Shown here piece by piece: positions 54,772 through 64,000 of a DNA stretch of 64,000 nucleotides. The stretch covers positions 434,001 to 498,000 of the forward strand of contig VOPW01000001.1 in NCBI GenBank assembly GCA_007994965.1, given 5' to 3'. The notes below the pieces were generated by a model, which had not been told where the DNA came from, did not search any database, and saw nothing but the letters and a program-made list of their open reading frames with translations. How positions within the stretch are numbered: the stretch's first letter is position 1; each line of letters starts with the position of its first letter. The position numbers and the translations under genes were made by a program. This DNA comes from Piscinibacter aquaticus (GTDB taxonomy: Bacteria > Pseudomonadota > Gammaproteobacteria > Burkholderiales > Burkholderiaceae_C).

Positions 54772-55119
54772 GTGAAGCGGGCCAGACCGCCGCCGGTGCA
54801 TCCGCCGAAAGGCCGCACGGGAGGAAGGTCCGGACTGCACAGGGCGGCGTAGCAGCCAACGGCTGTCCGGCGTGAGCCGAGGATCAGAGCAACAGAGACG
54901 AGTCGGGGCCGTCTTCGCAAGAAGGCGGTTCCGGGTGAAACGGGCAATCTCTACGCGCAGCAACACCGAATAGGCCGGCGATGATGTGGCTCCGCGGAGC
55001 CGGCGGGTAGGTGGCACCGAGCCGATGCAGCGATGCACGGCCCAGAGGAATGGCGGTCACGGCGGCGGCTTCGCAAGGAGTCGCCGACGCACAGAATCCG
55101 GCCTATCGGCCCGCTTCAC
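54772..55119 (+). ncRNA. rnpB: RNase P RNA, type A
   Basis: The ends pair as helix P1 (GTGAAGCGGGCC with GGCCCGCTTCAC). The conserved core is clear: GGAGGAAGGTCCGGAC near 54820, AGAGCAACAGAGA near 54885, GGGTGAAACGGGCAA near 54932, CAGAGGAATGGCGG and ACAGAATCCGGCCTATCGGC near the 3' end. It is the catalytic RNA that matures tRNA 5' ends. Confidence 0.95.
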
Positions 55120-55147
55120 ACTTTTCCGACGTTCGTGCGAGGCGCGA

Positions 55148-55630
55148 TCAGCGCCCGCCGACCTCGCCGAGCACGCGCTCGAGCGTGGCGACCATCGGCC
55201 CGACCTGCTCCGGCGCCAGCTTGCCGTGCCGCTGCAGGTACTCGCGTACCGGGCGGCCGCTGGCTCGTCCGGTGAGCACGCCATCGCGCATGACCAGCGA
55301 CTCGCGCGCGAATTGCGACGCGCTGCCATGGCAGCCGGCGCACTTGTCCTTGAAGACCGGCGACGTCGTCGCCTGCGCTTGCAGCATCTGCAGCACCGGA
55401 GCGACCAGATCGTCGCTGAGGTAATGCTGGCGCAGGAACGTCGCGAGATCGTCGCGGTGGTGCCGGCCGAGCAGTCGGCCTGCCTCGACGCTCAGCGTGC
55501 TGCGTGCAAAGGCGGCGGACTCGCCGTGGCACTCGCGGCAGCGGCTGTCCCAGTAGTTGTGCAGATCGGTCGCGGCGTGGGCGGCGGAACAGAGCGCCGC
55601 TGCGGCCGCGAATGCCAGGAAGAACCTCAC
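55148..55630 (-). CDS. dihaem c-type cytochrome
   Basis: A 160-residue exported protein. Signal peptide 1-20 (FFLAFAAAAALCSAAHA), then two CxxCH haem sites (CRECH near 31 and CAGCH near 100). Each is the centre of a small cytochrome c fold, giving two tandem domains. It probably shuttles electrons in the periplasm. GTG 55630 is chosen for the signal peptide; the open frame upstream is Arg-rich. The partner oxidase or reductase is not in the window. Confidence 0.87.
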   Translation of the reverse strand: MRFFLAFAAAAALCSAAHAATDLHNYWDSRCRECHGESAAFARSTLSVEAGRLLGRHHRDDLATFLRQHYLSDDLVAPVLQMLQAQATTSPVFKDKCAGCHGSASQFARESLVMRDGVLTGRASGRPVREYLQRHGKLAPEQVGPMVATLERVLGEVGGR

Positions 55631-55707
55631 GTGAAGCCTCCGTCTCGCAGGGCCATGCGCGATTCTGCGCCCTCGGCGGTGCGCCGCTACACTCTGCCGC
55701 TTCTTCC

Positions 55708-56913
55708 ATGAACCCAGACGCCCACACCCTCTGGCGCGCACCGCGCTGGGCCCTGGCCCTGTTGCTCGCCTGCCTGGGCATGCTCGGGCCCTTCTCGGTC
55801 GACACCTACCTGCCGGCCTTCACCGGCATCGCGAAGTCGATCGGCGCCACGCCGACCGAGATGCAGCAGACGCTGTCGGCCTACCTGTTCGGCTTCGCGG
55901 TGATGAATCTCTTCCACGGCGCGCTGTCCGACAGCTTCGGTCGCCGGCCGGTGGTGCTGTGGGGCGTGGCCGCCTTCACCGTGGCTTCCGCCGGCTGCGC
56001 GCTGGCGCAGCACATCGGCACGCTGGTGTTCTGGCGCGCGGTGCAGGGCATGTCGGCCGGCGCCGGCATCGTCGTCTCGCGTGCGGTGATCCGCGACATG
56101 TTCCCGCCGGCCGATGCGCAGCGCGTGATGTCGCAGGTGACGATCTACTTCGGCGTGGCGCCGGCGGTGGCGCCGATGGTCGGCGGCTTTCTCTTCATTC
56201 ACGCCGACTGGCACGCGATCTTCTGGTTCCTCACCGGCGTCGGCGTGCTGCTGTGGCTGGCCAACTGGAAGCTGCTGCCCGAGACGCTGCACGCCACGCA
56301 CAAGCAGCCGTTCAACGTGCGCCACCTGATGCGCGGCTACTGGCAGCTCGGCTCCAACCCGCGCTTCTTCCTGCTCGCGCTGGCCAGCGGCATTCCGTTC
56401 AACGGCATGTTCCTCTACGTGCTGTCGGCGCCGGTCTTCCTCGGCGAGCACCTGCGCCTCGGGCCGGGCGAGTTCTTCTGGTTCTTCACGCTGACCATTG
56501 CCGGCATCATGGGCGGCTCATTCCTGTCGGGACGGCTGGCCGGGCGCATCAAGCCCAAGCACCAGATCCGCCACGGCTTCGTGATCATGCTGCTGATCTC
56601 GCTGGCCAACCCGGCGCTGAACCTGCTGTTCGAGCCGCAGGCCTGGTGGGCGCTGTGGCCGATCGCGATCTTCGCCTTCGGCTGGGCGCTGATGGTGCCG
56701 GTGGTCACGTTGATGGTGCTCGACCTCGCGCCCGACCGCCGCGGCATGGCCAGTTCGCTGCAGGCCTGCGTGGGCAGCATCGCCAACGGCTTCGTCGCCG
56801 GTGTCATCGCGCCGCTGGTGATGCATTCCACCGTCGCGCTGGCCGCCGCCTCGCTGCTGATGATGAGCATCGGCATCGTCGCCTGGGTCTGGGTCAAGCC
56901 GCGCGTGACCTGA
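55708..56913 (+). CDS. Bcr/CflA-family drug efflux MFS transporter
   Basis: An intact 401-residue, 12-helix antiporter. PFSVDTYLPAF in helix 1, motif A GALSDSFGRRPVVLWG and motif C-like GVAPAVAPMVGGFL mark the Bcr/CflA (DHA1) branch, which exports bicyclomycin, chloramphenicol or sulfonamides in other species. The actual substrate here is unknown. Confidence 0.9.
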   Translation: MNPDAHTLWRAPRWALALLLACLGMLGPFSVDTYLPAFTGIAKSIGATPTEMQQTLSAYLFGFAVMNLFHGALSDSFGRRPVVLWGVAAFTVASAGCALAQHIGTLVFWRAVQGMSAGAGIVVSRAVIRDMFPPADAQRVMSQVTIYFGVAPAVAPMVGGFLFIHADWHAIFWFLTGVGVLLWLANWKLLPETLHATHKQPFNVRHLMRGYWQLGSNPRFFLLALASGIPFNGMFLYVLSAPVFLGEHLRLGPGEFFWFFTLTIAGIMGGSFLSGRLAGRIKPKHQIRHGFVIMLLISLANPALNLLFEPQAWWALWPIAIFAFGWALMVPVVTLMVLDLAPDRRGMASSLQACVGSIANGFVAGVIAPLVMHSTVALAAASLLMMSIGIVAWVWVKPRVT

Positions 56914-56991
56914 TCGGCTCAAGCCGCGGCCCGCGGCGGCCGATATGGCATCGGATGAGGGCGCCTGCGGGGCGCCCGAGGAGCCCGAGCC

Positions 56992-57960
56992 ATGCCCGAC
57001 ACCGCCGTCTGCCGACTCATGCCCGCCATGCTGGCGCTGGCGCTGCTGGCGCCTGCAGGCGCCTCCGCCGCCGAGGTGCAGGATCCGATGGACCGCCTGC
57101 GCGAGCGCCCGGCCGAGAGGCTCGGCGCGACCAAGGCGGCACCGAGCAACCCCAACGTGCTGCGCGTGGCCACCCGGCCGGCACCCGACGCGACCGCGGC
57201 ACCGGCTGAGTCGGCGGCGAAGTCGGCCGCCCGGGCAGCGCCGCCGAAGCCGCGCGCCAAGCCTCGCGACGCAGGCGAGGGCCATCCAGGGCACTGGGGC
57301 TACGAGGGCGCTGGCGGCCCGGCGCAATGGGCCGCCATGCGCCCCGAATTCGCCACCTGCGGCAGCGGCCAGCGGCAGAGCCCGATCGATCTGCGCGACG
57401 GCATCCGCGTTGAACTCGAGCCGGTGCAGTTCGGCTACAAGGCCAGTGGCTTCCGCGTGATCGACACCGGCCACACGGTACAGGTCAACGTCGACGGCGG
57501 CAACACCATCGAGGTGATGGGCCGGCGCTACGAGCTGCAGCAGTTCCACTTCCACCGGCCCTCGGAAGAGCGCATCGACGGACGGGTGTTCGACATGTCG
57601 GCGCACCCGGTGCACAAGGATGCCGAGGGCCGCCCGGCCGTGATCGCCGTGCTGCTCGACGGCGGCAGCGCGCAGCCGCTGGTGCAGTCGATCTGGAACA
57701 ACCTGCCGCTGGAGAAGGGCGACGAGGTGCCCGCGCGCGGGACGATCGACCTCAACGCGCTGCTGCCCGCCGAGCGCGGCTATTTCACCTACATGGGGTC
57801 GCTGACCACGCCGCCGTGCAGCGAAGGTGTGCTGTGGATGGTGATGAAGCAGCCGGTGACGGTATCGCCCGAGCAGATCGCGATCTTCTCGCGGCTGTAC
57901 CCGATGAATGCCCGGCCGATCCAGTCGGTCTCGGGGCGATTGATCAAAGAGTCGCACTAG
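56992..57960 (+). CDS. alpha-class carbonic anhydrase, exported
   Basis: A 322-residue protein. Signal peptide (about 1-26), then ~70 residues of low-complexity Ala/Pro/Arg linker, then an alpha carbonic anhydrase domain: CGSGQRQSPIDL, zinc histidines in LQQFHFHRPSEE and AHPVH, and SLTTPPCSEGVLW. It interconverts CO2 and bicarbonate in the periplasm. The usual Glu before the third zinc His region (EAH or ELH) is Ser here (MSAHPVH). The long linker is unusual. Confidence 0.9.
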   Translation: MPDTAVCRLMPAMLALALLAPAGASAAEVQDPMDRLRERPAERLGATKAAPSNPNVLRVATRPAPDATAAPAESAAKSAARAAPPKPRAKPRDAGEGHPGHWGYEGAGGPAQWAAMRPEFATCGSGQRQSPIDLRDGIRVELEPVQFGYKASGFRVIDTGHTVQVNVDGGNTIEVMGRRYELQQFHFHRPSEERIDGRVFDMSAHPVHKDAEGRPAVIAVLLDGGSAQPLVQSIWNNLPLEKGDEVPARGTIDLNALLPAERGYFTYMGSLTTPPCSEGVLWMVMKQPVTVSPEQIAIFSRLYPMNARPIQSVSGRLIKESH

Positions 57961-58000
57961 CCCCTAGACTCGCGCGCATTCCGACTCCCGGTTGCGCGAC

Positions 58001-58549
58001 ATGACCCTGCTGATCCTCGGCCTGCTGATCTTCCTCGGCGTTCACTCGGTGTCCATCGTCGCGCCGGGCTGGCGCGATGCGCAGGCCGCTCGCCTCGGCG
58101 AGATGGGCTGGAAGGGCGTCTACACGGTGCTCTCGATCGTCGGCTTCGCGCTGCTGGTCTACGGCTACGGCCAGGCGCGCCGGGCGCCGGTGGTGCTGTA
58201 CACGCCGCCGACCGGCCTGCGCCACGCCGCGCTGCTGCTGATGCTGCCGGTCTTCCCGCTGCTGCTGGCGGCCTACCTGCCGGGGCGCATCAAGTCGGCG
58301 GCAAAGCACCCGATGCTGCTGGCCACCAAGCTCTGGGCCACGGCGCATCTGCTGGCCAACGGCAACCTGGCCGACGTGCTGCTCTTCGGCGGCTTTCTCG
58401 TCTGGGCGGTGGCCGACCGCATCTCGATGAAGCGGCGCACCCAGCGGCCGCTGCCGGGCGCGCCGGCCGGCCGGTTCAATGACCTCATCGCGGTCTTCGC
58501 CGGCCTCGCGCTCTATGGCTTTTTCGTCAAGGGGGCCACGCCCGGCTGA
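58001..58549 (+). CDS. NnrU-family membrane protein
   Basis: A 182-residue protein with five or six membrane helices and the NnrU signature HPMLLATKLWATAHLLANG. NnrU is needed for nitrite/nitric oxide reduction in Rhodobacter, and the family also includes Z-ISO-like isomerases. No denitrification gene is nearby. A TTG at 57992 is an alternative start. Confidence 0.85.
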   Translation: MTLLILGLLIFLGVHSVSIVAPGWRDAQAARLGEMGWKGVYTVLSIVGFALLVYGYGQARRAPVVLYTPPTGLRHAALLLMLPVFPLLLAAYLPGRIKSAAKHPMLLATKLWATAHLLANGNLADVLLFGGFLVWAVADRISMKRRTQRPLPGAPAGRFNDLIAVFAGLALYGFFVKGATPG

Positions 58550-58695
58550 TCGGGGTCGCGCTCTTTTGATCTGGCGCAAGGGTGATGCGGAGTGAGCCGC
58601 GCTTCGTGGAGGGCTTCACGGAACGCCGGCCCAAGTCGCGGCGGCAAAGGCCGAAGAGCACTTCAGGGCAGTCGTCATGCCCCCTGGAGTACCCG

Positions 58696-60252
58696 ATGCG
58701 AAAGACCGGCCCCGTCACCCAGCGTGAACTTATGCTCGACGACGGTGCGACCCTGGTGTCCACCACCGACCTGAAGAGCCGCATCACCTACTGCAACCCG
58801 GCGTTCGTGGCCGCCAGCGGCTACGAGCGCGACGAACTGATCGGCCAGCCGCACAACCTGATCCGCCACCCCGACATGCCGGCGGAGGCCTTCCGCGACA
58901 TGTGGGCCACCCTGGAGGCTGGCGAGCCCTGGACGGCGCTGGTGAAGAACCGCCGCAAGAACGGCGACCACTACTGGGTGCGCGCCAATGTCACGCCGGT
59001 GATCGAACACGGCCGCATCAGTGGCTACATGTCGGTCCGCACCAAGCCCGGCCGCGAAGAAGTGGCTGAGGCGGAGGCCCTGTATGCGCGCATGCGTGAC
59101 GAGGCGCAGGCCGGGCGCCTCGTGACGACACTGCATCGCGCCGAGCTTGTCTCTCAGACGCCGGGCGCGCGGCTGGCCCGCTGGCTGCGGCCGGGCTACG
59201 GCGCGCGGGTGGCGCTGTCGGCCGGCGCCGCGCCGCTCGTCGTGACGGCTGCTGGCGTGCTGGCCGGCGCGGCGTGGCTGCCGATGCTGGCCGCGGGCGC
59301 GGTGACGGCGGTCGCCGCGGCGGGGTGGCTGAGCACGCTGGCGACCCGGCCGCTGCGCGAGGCCACCGGCATCGCCAACCGGCTGGCGGCCGGCGACCTG
59401 TCGCAGCGCAGCGACGCCTCGACGCGCCCTGACGAGATCGGCCGCCTGATGCGCGGCCTCGCCCAGCTCAACGTGAACCTGCAGGCGATCGTCGGCGACG
59501 TGCGCCGCGAGGTCGATGGCATCCACACGGCCACGCGAGAGATCGCCGGCGGCAACCAGGATCTCAGCTCGCGCACCGAAGCGCAGGCCAGCAACCTGCA
59601 GCAGACCGCCGCCGCGCTCGAGCAGATCACCGCGACGATCCGCCAGAACGCCGACGCCGCGCGCACCGCCGCCACGCTGGCGCAGCAGGCCAGCGAGGTG
59701 GCTCGCCGCGGCGGCAGCGCCGCCGCCGATGCGACACAGCGCATGGACGAGATCCGCCAGTCGTCCGGCCGCATCGGCGAGATCATCGGCGTGATCGACG
59801 GCATCTCGTTCCAGACCAACATCCTCGCGCTCAACGCGGCAGTGGAAGCAGCCCGCGCCGGCGAGGCCGGGCGCGGCTTCGCGGTGGTGGCCGCGGAAGT
59901 TCGCCAGCTCGCGCAGCGCACCAGTGCGGCGGCGCGGGAGATCAAGGCGCTGATCGAGGATTCGGCGCGCAAGGTCGAATCGGGCACGAAGCTGGTGGCC
60001 GACACCGGCGCCACCGTGGCGCAGACGCTCGATGCCGTGACCCGCGTGACCCAGCTGGTCTCCGACATCTCGATGGCCTCGGAGCAGCAGTCCACCGGGG
60101 TGGTGCAGGTCAACGCCGCGGTCGCCAACCTCGACACGCTCACCCAGCAGAACGCCGCGATGGTCGAGGAACTGGCTGCCACGTCCAGTGCACTGAGCGG
60201 TCAGGCCGACGTGGTGGCCGAGGCGGTACGCATCTTCCGCGCCGCCGCCTGA
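58696..60252 (+). CDS. methyl-accepting chemotaxis protein with PAS sensor (Aer-like)
   Basis: An intact 518-residue receptor. The N-terminal PAS domain (about 10-120: [32 protein letters not shown]) resembles FAD-binding redox sensor Aer. Two hydrophobic segments (about 170-220) form a hairpin anchor, then HAMP (about 218-270) and the cytoplasmic signalling domain with hairpin tip [20 protein letters not shown]. There is no periplasmic ligand domain. It probably signals energy/redox state to CheA. There is no C-terminal NWETF-type CheR/CheB tether. Confidence 0.92.
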   Translation: MRKTGPVTQRELMLDDGATLVSTTDLKSRITYCNPAFVAASGYERDELIGQPHNLIRHPDMPAEAFRDMWATLEAGEPWTALVKNRRKNGDHYWVRANVTPVIEHGRISGYMSVRTKPGREEVAEAEALYARMRDEAQAGRLVTTLHRAELVSQTPGARLARWLRPGYGARVALSAGAAPLVVTAAGVLAGAAWLPMLAAGAVTAVAAAGWLSTLATRPLREATGIANRLAAGDLSQRSDASTRPDEIGRLMRGLAQLNVNLQAIVGDVRREVDGIHTATREIAGGNQDLSSRTEAQASNLQQTAAALEQITATIRQNADAARTAATLAQQASEVARRGGSAAADATQRMDEIRQSSGRIGEIIGVIDGISFQTNILALNAAVEAARAGEAGRGFAVVAAEVRQLAQRTSAAAREIKALIEDSARKVESGTKLVADTGATVAQTLDAVTRVTQLVSDISMASEQQSTGVVQVNAAVANLDTLTQQNAAMVEELAATSSALSGQADVVAEAVRIFRAAA

Positions 60253-60278
60253 CGGTCAGGCGCTCCTCCCCCGAGAAC

Positions 60279-60308
60279 AAAGGCCACCTCCGGGTGGCCT
60301 TTGCTTTT
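60279..60308 (+). terminator. Rho-independent terminator after chemoreceptor
   Basis: AAAGGCCACC-TCC-GGGTGGCCTTT forms a stem of about ten base pairs followed by GCTTTT. It separates the chemoreceptor gene from the mraZ promoter region. Confidence 0.85.
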
Positions 60309-60438
60309 GACTTCCAACCTCATCAGTCACTTTCAGTCGTCACCGCAGGTCCTTGTTTTTGAACAGATAACCGGCCAACGCTGCCTGAAATTGCGGCTCT
60401 AAGTGATTGATTTCACTGATTTTTCTTTACATGTTCCG

Positions 60439-60503
60439 TTGACCCGGCGCAGGACGATCCGCTAAAGTGGCGCAAAGTGCACTTTAGTGGGTTTTTGTGG
60501 CGA
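60439..60503 (+). promoter_or_regulatory. mraZ promoter and MraZ operator repeats
   Basis: -35 TTGACC (60439-60444) and -10 TAAAGT (60463-60468) are 18 bases apart. Overlapping and following the -10 are four 10-base units starting at 60464: AAAGTGGCGC, AAAGTGCACT, TTAGTGGGTT and TTTGTGGCGA. They keep GTGG/GTGC in exact 10-base register, the known MraZ-binding pattern (AAAGTGKNNN repeats). The last unit contains the GTG start codon of mraZ. Confidence 0.8.
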
Positions 60504-60937
60504 ATCTCGGCTTTCAGGGCCCGGCGGATCTCACCTTGGATGGCAAGGGGCGTGTGGCCATGCCTGCGCGCCATCGCGAGGTGCTGTCGGCCATGGGCGC
60601 CACGAAGCTGACGATCACCAAGCACCCTGACGGCTGCCTGCTCGTCTTCCCGCCGGCGGCGTGGGAAGACTTCGCGGCGCGGGTGATGGCCTTGCCGATG
60701 GAATCCATCGGCTGGCGGCGGCTGTTCCTCGGCAACGCTACCGAGGTCGAGCTCGATGGCAGCTCGCGCATGCTGATTGCGCCCGCGCTGAAGGAGTACG
60801 CGGATCTCTCGCGCGACGTGTACATGCTGGGAATGGGCAGCTGCCTCGAGATGTGGGACAAGCGGCGCTACCTGGAGCAGGAAACCACGGTGCGCTCCAC
60901 GCCGATGCCCGAGTCGGTCCGGAACTTTATCCTCTGA
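60497..60937 (+). CDS. mraZ: transcription regulator MraZ
   Basis: An intact 146-residue protein with two AbrB-like SpoVT repeats, each with a DxxxR signature ([15 protein letters not shown] and [16 protein letters not shown]). It represses its own dcw-cluster promoter. GTG 60497 lies inside the fourth operator repeat. It overlaps rsmH by one base. Confidence 0.96.
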   Translation: MANLGFQGPADLTLDGKGRVAMPARHREVLSAMGATKLTITKHPDGCLLVFPPAAWEDFAARVMALPMESIGWRRLFLGNATEVELDGSSRMLIAPALKEYADLSRDVYMLGMGSCLEMWDKRRYLEQETTVRSTPMPESVRNFIL

Positions 60938-61877
60938 TGGACCGCGACAGCGCATGGCACCACACGACTGTCCTGCTGGCCGAAGCGATCGACTCGCTGC
61001 TGACCACGCCGGACGGTCTCTACGTCGACGGCACTTTCGGCCGCGGCGGCCACTCGCGCGCGCTGCTGGCACGCCTGTCTGCGCGCGGCCGGCTGATCGC
61101 CTTCGACCGCGATCCGGAGGCCGTGGCCGCGGCGCGCGACACCATCTCCGATCCCCGCTTCACCATCCATCACGCCCGCTTCGGCGCGATGAAGGAGACG
61201 CTGGCCGCGCAGGGCGTGGCCGGCATCGACGGCCTGCTGCTCGACCTCGGCGTGAGCTCGCCGCAGATCGACAACCCCGCGCGTGGCTTCAGCTTCCGCT
61301 TCGACGCGCCGCTGGACATGCGCATGGATCCGACGCGCGGCGAGAGCGCGGCGGAGTTCCTGGCCCGCGCCGATGAGCGCCACATCGCGGAGGTGATACG
61401 AGACCATGGGGAAGAACGGTTTGCTTTACCGATTGCAAAGGCGCTTGTTGCTCGGCGCGAAAGCGGGAACCCTGTTCGAACCACAGGGGAGCTTTCCGAA
61501 GTCGTGGCTCGTACGGTCAAGACCCGCGAACCGGGCCAGGACCCTGCAACGCGCACATTTCAAGGCCTTCGGATTCACGTCAACGCCGAGCTTGAGGAGC
61601 TCGAACAGGGCCTGAGTTCCGGAGTCGAACTGCTGAACCCGTCGGGACGCTCCTGGTCGTGATCAGCTTCCACTCCCTGGAAGACCGCATCGTCAAGACC
61701 TTCATCGCGCGCGAGAGCCGCAGCGAGGTGGACCGCCGCGCGCCGTTCGCGCCGGAGAAGCCGCATCGCCTGCGCTCGATCGGGCGCATCAAGCCGTCCG
61801 ACGCCGAGGTGCGCGCCAACCCGCGCGCCCGCTCGGCGGTGATGCGCGTGGCCGAGCGCACGGAGGTTCCGGCATGA
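60937..61877 (+). CDS. rsmH: 16S rRNA m4C1402 methyltransferase RsmH, one indel
   Basis: About 313 residues. It methylates N4 of C1402 in 16S rRNA using [31 protein letters not shown] (SAM site), [12 protein letters not shown] and [12 protein letters not shown] are hallmarks. One base is missing near 61637. Codon use changes abruptly within about 61397-61650: many A/T-ending codons such as ATA, TTA, CGA, ACA and CTT, unlike the GC3-rich flanks, while the protein stays in family register. Confidence 0.95.
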
Positions 61878-62176
61878 ACCGCCTGAACATCGTGCTGTTC
61901 GTGATGCTGCTGGCCAGCAGCGTGTACCTCGTGCGGGTGTCGTACGACGCACGGCGCCTGTATGCGGAACTCGATGCCGCGCGCAACCAGGAGAAGGCGC
62001 TGGCCACCGAGTTCGAGCGCCTGAAGGCCGAGCGGCAGGCGCAGGCCACGCCGCTGAAGGTCGAGCGCATCGCGCGCGAGCGCCCGGCGATGCGCAACGC
62101 GACGCCGGCCGTCACGCAGTACGTGACCCATGCCGATGCCGCCCCGGCTGCGCCCGCCTCGGGAGCCGCGCGATGA
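61874..62176 (+). CDS. ftsL: cell division protein FtsL
   Basis: An intact 100-residue bitopic protein. Membrane helix (about 5-25, [15 protein letters not shown]) is followed by a periplasmic coiled coil (about 28-75) and an Ala/Pro tail. With FtsB and FtsQ it activates septal synthesis. It overlaps rsmH and ftsI by four bases each (ATGA). Confidence 0.93.
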   Translation: MNRLNIVLFVMLLASSVYLVRVSYDARRLYAELDAARNQEKALATEFERLKAERQAQATPLKVERIARERPAMRNATPAVTQYVTHADAAPAAPASGAAR

Positions 62177-63999
62177 AGAAGCTCGGCGATCTCTTCGGCA
62201 AGCGCTCGGGCGGCAACCGTCCGCGCGGCGGCGCGGTCAGCGCGCGCAGCGTCGCCTACTCCAGCAGCCCGCTGCTGGCCTCGAAGACACCGCCGTGGCG
62301 CTCGAAGTTCGTCGTCGGCCTCGTCGCGCTGGGCTTCGTGGTGCTGCTCGGCCGCGCGCTGTACATCCAGGTGCTGGGCAACGACTTCTTCCAGAAGCAG
62401 GGCGAGATCCGCTTCACGCGCAACCTCGACCTGCCCGCCAGCCGCGGCCGCATCCTCGACCGCAACGGCCAGATCCTCGCGGTGAGCGTGCCTTCGCCCT
62501 CGATCTGGGCGATCCCGAAGGACTTCGAGGCCGACCGCAACCAGCGTCGCCAGCTCGCCAAGGCGCTGGGCATGACCAGCGCCGAGCTCGACGAGCGGCT
62601 GCAGCGCCACCCGAATTTCGTCCGGCTGCGCCGGCAGGTGGAAGAGCAGGTCGGCAAGGATGTCGCCGCGCTGGGCCTCAAGGGCGTGCACCGGTGCGCG
62701 AGTACAAGCGCAAGTACCCGGAAGGCGAGTCGGCGGCGCACGTGGTCGGCTCGACCAACGCCGACGAGCGCGGCCAGGAAGGCGTGGAGTTCGCGCACGA
62801 GCGCGAACTCGCCGGCGCCGACGGCAAGCGCCGCGTGATCAAGGATCGCCTCGGCCGCGTGGTGGAAGACATCGGCGAGAGCGTGCAGCCGGTCGACGGC
62901 CGCGACCTGCGCCTGACGATCGACTCGAAGGTGCAGTTCTTCGCCTACCAGAAGGTGCGCGACGCCGTGGCCGAGCACCGCGCCACCAGCGGCAGCGTGG
63001 TGGTGCTCGACGTTGCCAGCGGCGGCGTGCTGGCGATGGCCAACTACCCGAGCTTCGTGCCAGTCTGCGCGGCCCCGGCTCGGGCACGGTGAGTGCGCGG
63101 CGCAACCTCGCGCTGGTCGACACCGCTGAGCCCGGCTCGACGATGAAGCCCTTCATCGCCGCGCTGGCGCTGGAGACCAACCGCTTCCGCGCCACCGAGG
63201 TGCTGGCCACGCCACGCCAGCTGTTCATCACCGGGCTGCCGATCACCGACGAGCACTCGCTGCCGATGATGACGGTCGAGCAGATCGTGCAGCGCTCGAG
63301 CAACGTCGGCACCGCGAAGATGGCGATGACGATGCCGGCGCGCGAGATCTGGGACTTCTATACCCGCGTCGGCTTCGGCCAGAAGCCGCAGATCGACTTC
63401 CCCGGCCGCGAGACCGGGCGGCTGCGCGGCTGGCAATCGTGGCGGCCGATCGACCGGGCGACGGTCGGCTTCGGCTACGGCGTGTCGGTCTCACTGATGC
63501 AGCTGGCGCAGGCCTACACCATCTTCGCGCGCGATGGCGACCTGGTGCCGCTGTCGCTGGTGCTGCCGCCGGATGGCGAGGCGGTCGAGCCGCAGGTGCG
63601 GCAGCAGGTCATCTCGCCGCAGACCGCCAAGGCGGTTCGCAAGATGCTCGCGATGGTCACGCAGCAAGGCGGCACCGCGCTGAAGGCGCAGGTGCCGGGC
63701 TATTCGGTGGCGGGCAAGACCGGCACCTCGCGCAAGTGGCTCAAGCACGAGAAGCGCTATGCGAGCGACCGCCACCGCGGCTGGTTCGTCGGCCTGGCGC
63801 CGGCCGACAAGCCGCGCATCGTCGTCGCGGTGATGATCGACGAGCCGCGCGCGGGCAAGTATTTCGGCGGCGACGTGGCCGCGCCGGTCTTCAGCCGGTG
63901 GTGCAGCAGACGCTGCGCTCGATGGGCGTGCCGCCGGATCTGGACGTCAAGTCGCAGATCGTCGCGCACGACCTGCCCTCGGTGCAGGAGAGCTACTGA
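62173..63999 (+). CDS. ftsI: peptidoglycan transpeptidase FtsI (PBP3), three indels
   Basis: 609 residues when rebuilt, ending with TGA 63997-63999, one base before the window edge. Membrane helix about 47-67, PBP dimerisation domain (LPASRGRILDRNGQILAVS), and transpeptidase motifs STMK (active Ser), SSN and KTGTS. It makes septal cross-links. Bases are missing near 62692, 63063 and 63897; all three sites read as CCAGG when restored (VHQVREYKRK, FSQVVQQTLRS). An additional basic lead of ~40 residues precedes the membrane helix. Confidence 0.95.
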
Positions 64000-64000
64000 T

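Overview
This window is about 64 kb of GC-rich DNA from a betaproteobacterium, most likely order Burkholderiales near the Rubrivivax/Leptothrix/Methylibium group. I base this on protein character, on gene orders such as gmk-rpoZ-spoT-greB, yicC-kinase-phosphatase-rph-rdgB-hemW and mraZ-rsmH-ftsL-ftsI, and on the very high GC at third codon positions. It looks like ordinary chromosome. I see no prophage, insertion sequence, CRISPR array, integron or rRNA operon. Coding density is very high and no gene-free stretch exceeds 300 bases.

The main technical feature is roughly fifty single- or double-base indels that break genes, including essential ones (serS, trpS, ispH, spoT, ftsI, pyrC, hemW, rsmH). 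They are best read as consensus errors, not pseudogenes. About twenty of them restore the expected protein if the undamaged sequence is CCAGG or CCTGG, which points to base calling disturbed at a modified CCWGG motif. Most others are one-base losses in short homopolymers. Coordinates below give the rebuilt gene span and name the indel positions.

Layout. 1-5.4 kb: a DksA-like regulator, a trans-sulfuration enzyme, an SDR, a LysE exporter, and a tartrate/D-malate dehydrogenase with a D-arginine-dehydrogenase-like flavoenzyme. 5.4-15.8 kb: greB, spoT, rpoZ, gmk and yicC, then a Ser/Thr kinase and PP2C phosphatase, rph, rdgB and hemW, then a GcvA-type LysR regulator and a small DUF1127 protein. 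15.8-20.7 kb: cheR-cheD-cheB facing a coupled operon of diguanylate cyclase, ParA/MinD-type ATPase and truncated haemoglobin. 20.7-26.5 kb: radC-smr, fkpB-ispH, and an iron region in which feoA-feoB and bfr-bfd diverge from one Fur-box-like site. 26.5-37.8 kb: serS, a hydratase-like protein, tRNA-Ser(CGA), a Spy-like protein with a two-component system, plsY, ridA, trpS, purN, an RNA m5C methyltransferase, a fatty-acid desaturase and rpmB-rpmG. 37.8-47.8 kb: trxB, a Crp-family regulator, an unassigned lipoprotein, YgiQ, a thioesterase, an Atm1-type ABC exporter, an MFS carrier and a LysR regulator. 48-55 kb: a glutamate/aspartate ABC importer (gltIJKL), a DUF4394 lipoprotein, pyrC, a NYN/OST-HTH RNase-like protein, DUF3025 and RNase P RNA. 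55-64 kb: a dihaem cytochrome, a Bcr/CflA exporter, an alpha carbonic anhydrase, a NnrU protein, an Aer-like chemoreceptor, and the start of the division/cell-wall cluster (mraZ-rsmH-ftsL-ftsI), with ftsI ending at the right edge.

Working together: the greB-to-rdgB block joins stringent response, transcription and nucleotide/RNA quality control. The che genes, the cyclase-ATPase operon and the chemoreceptor form a motility-signalling set. The feo/bfr genes balance iron uptake and storage.
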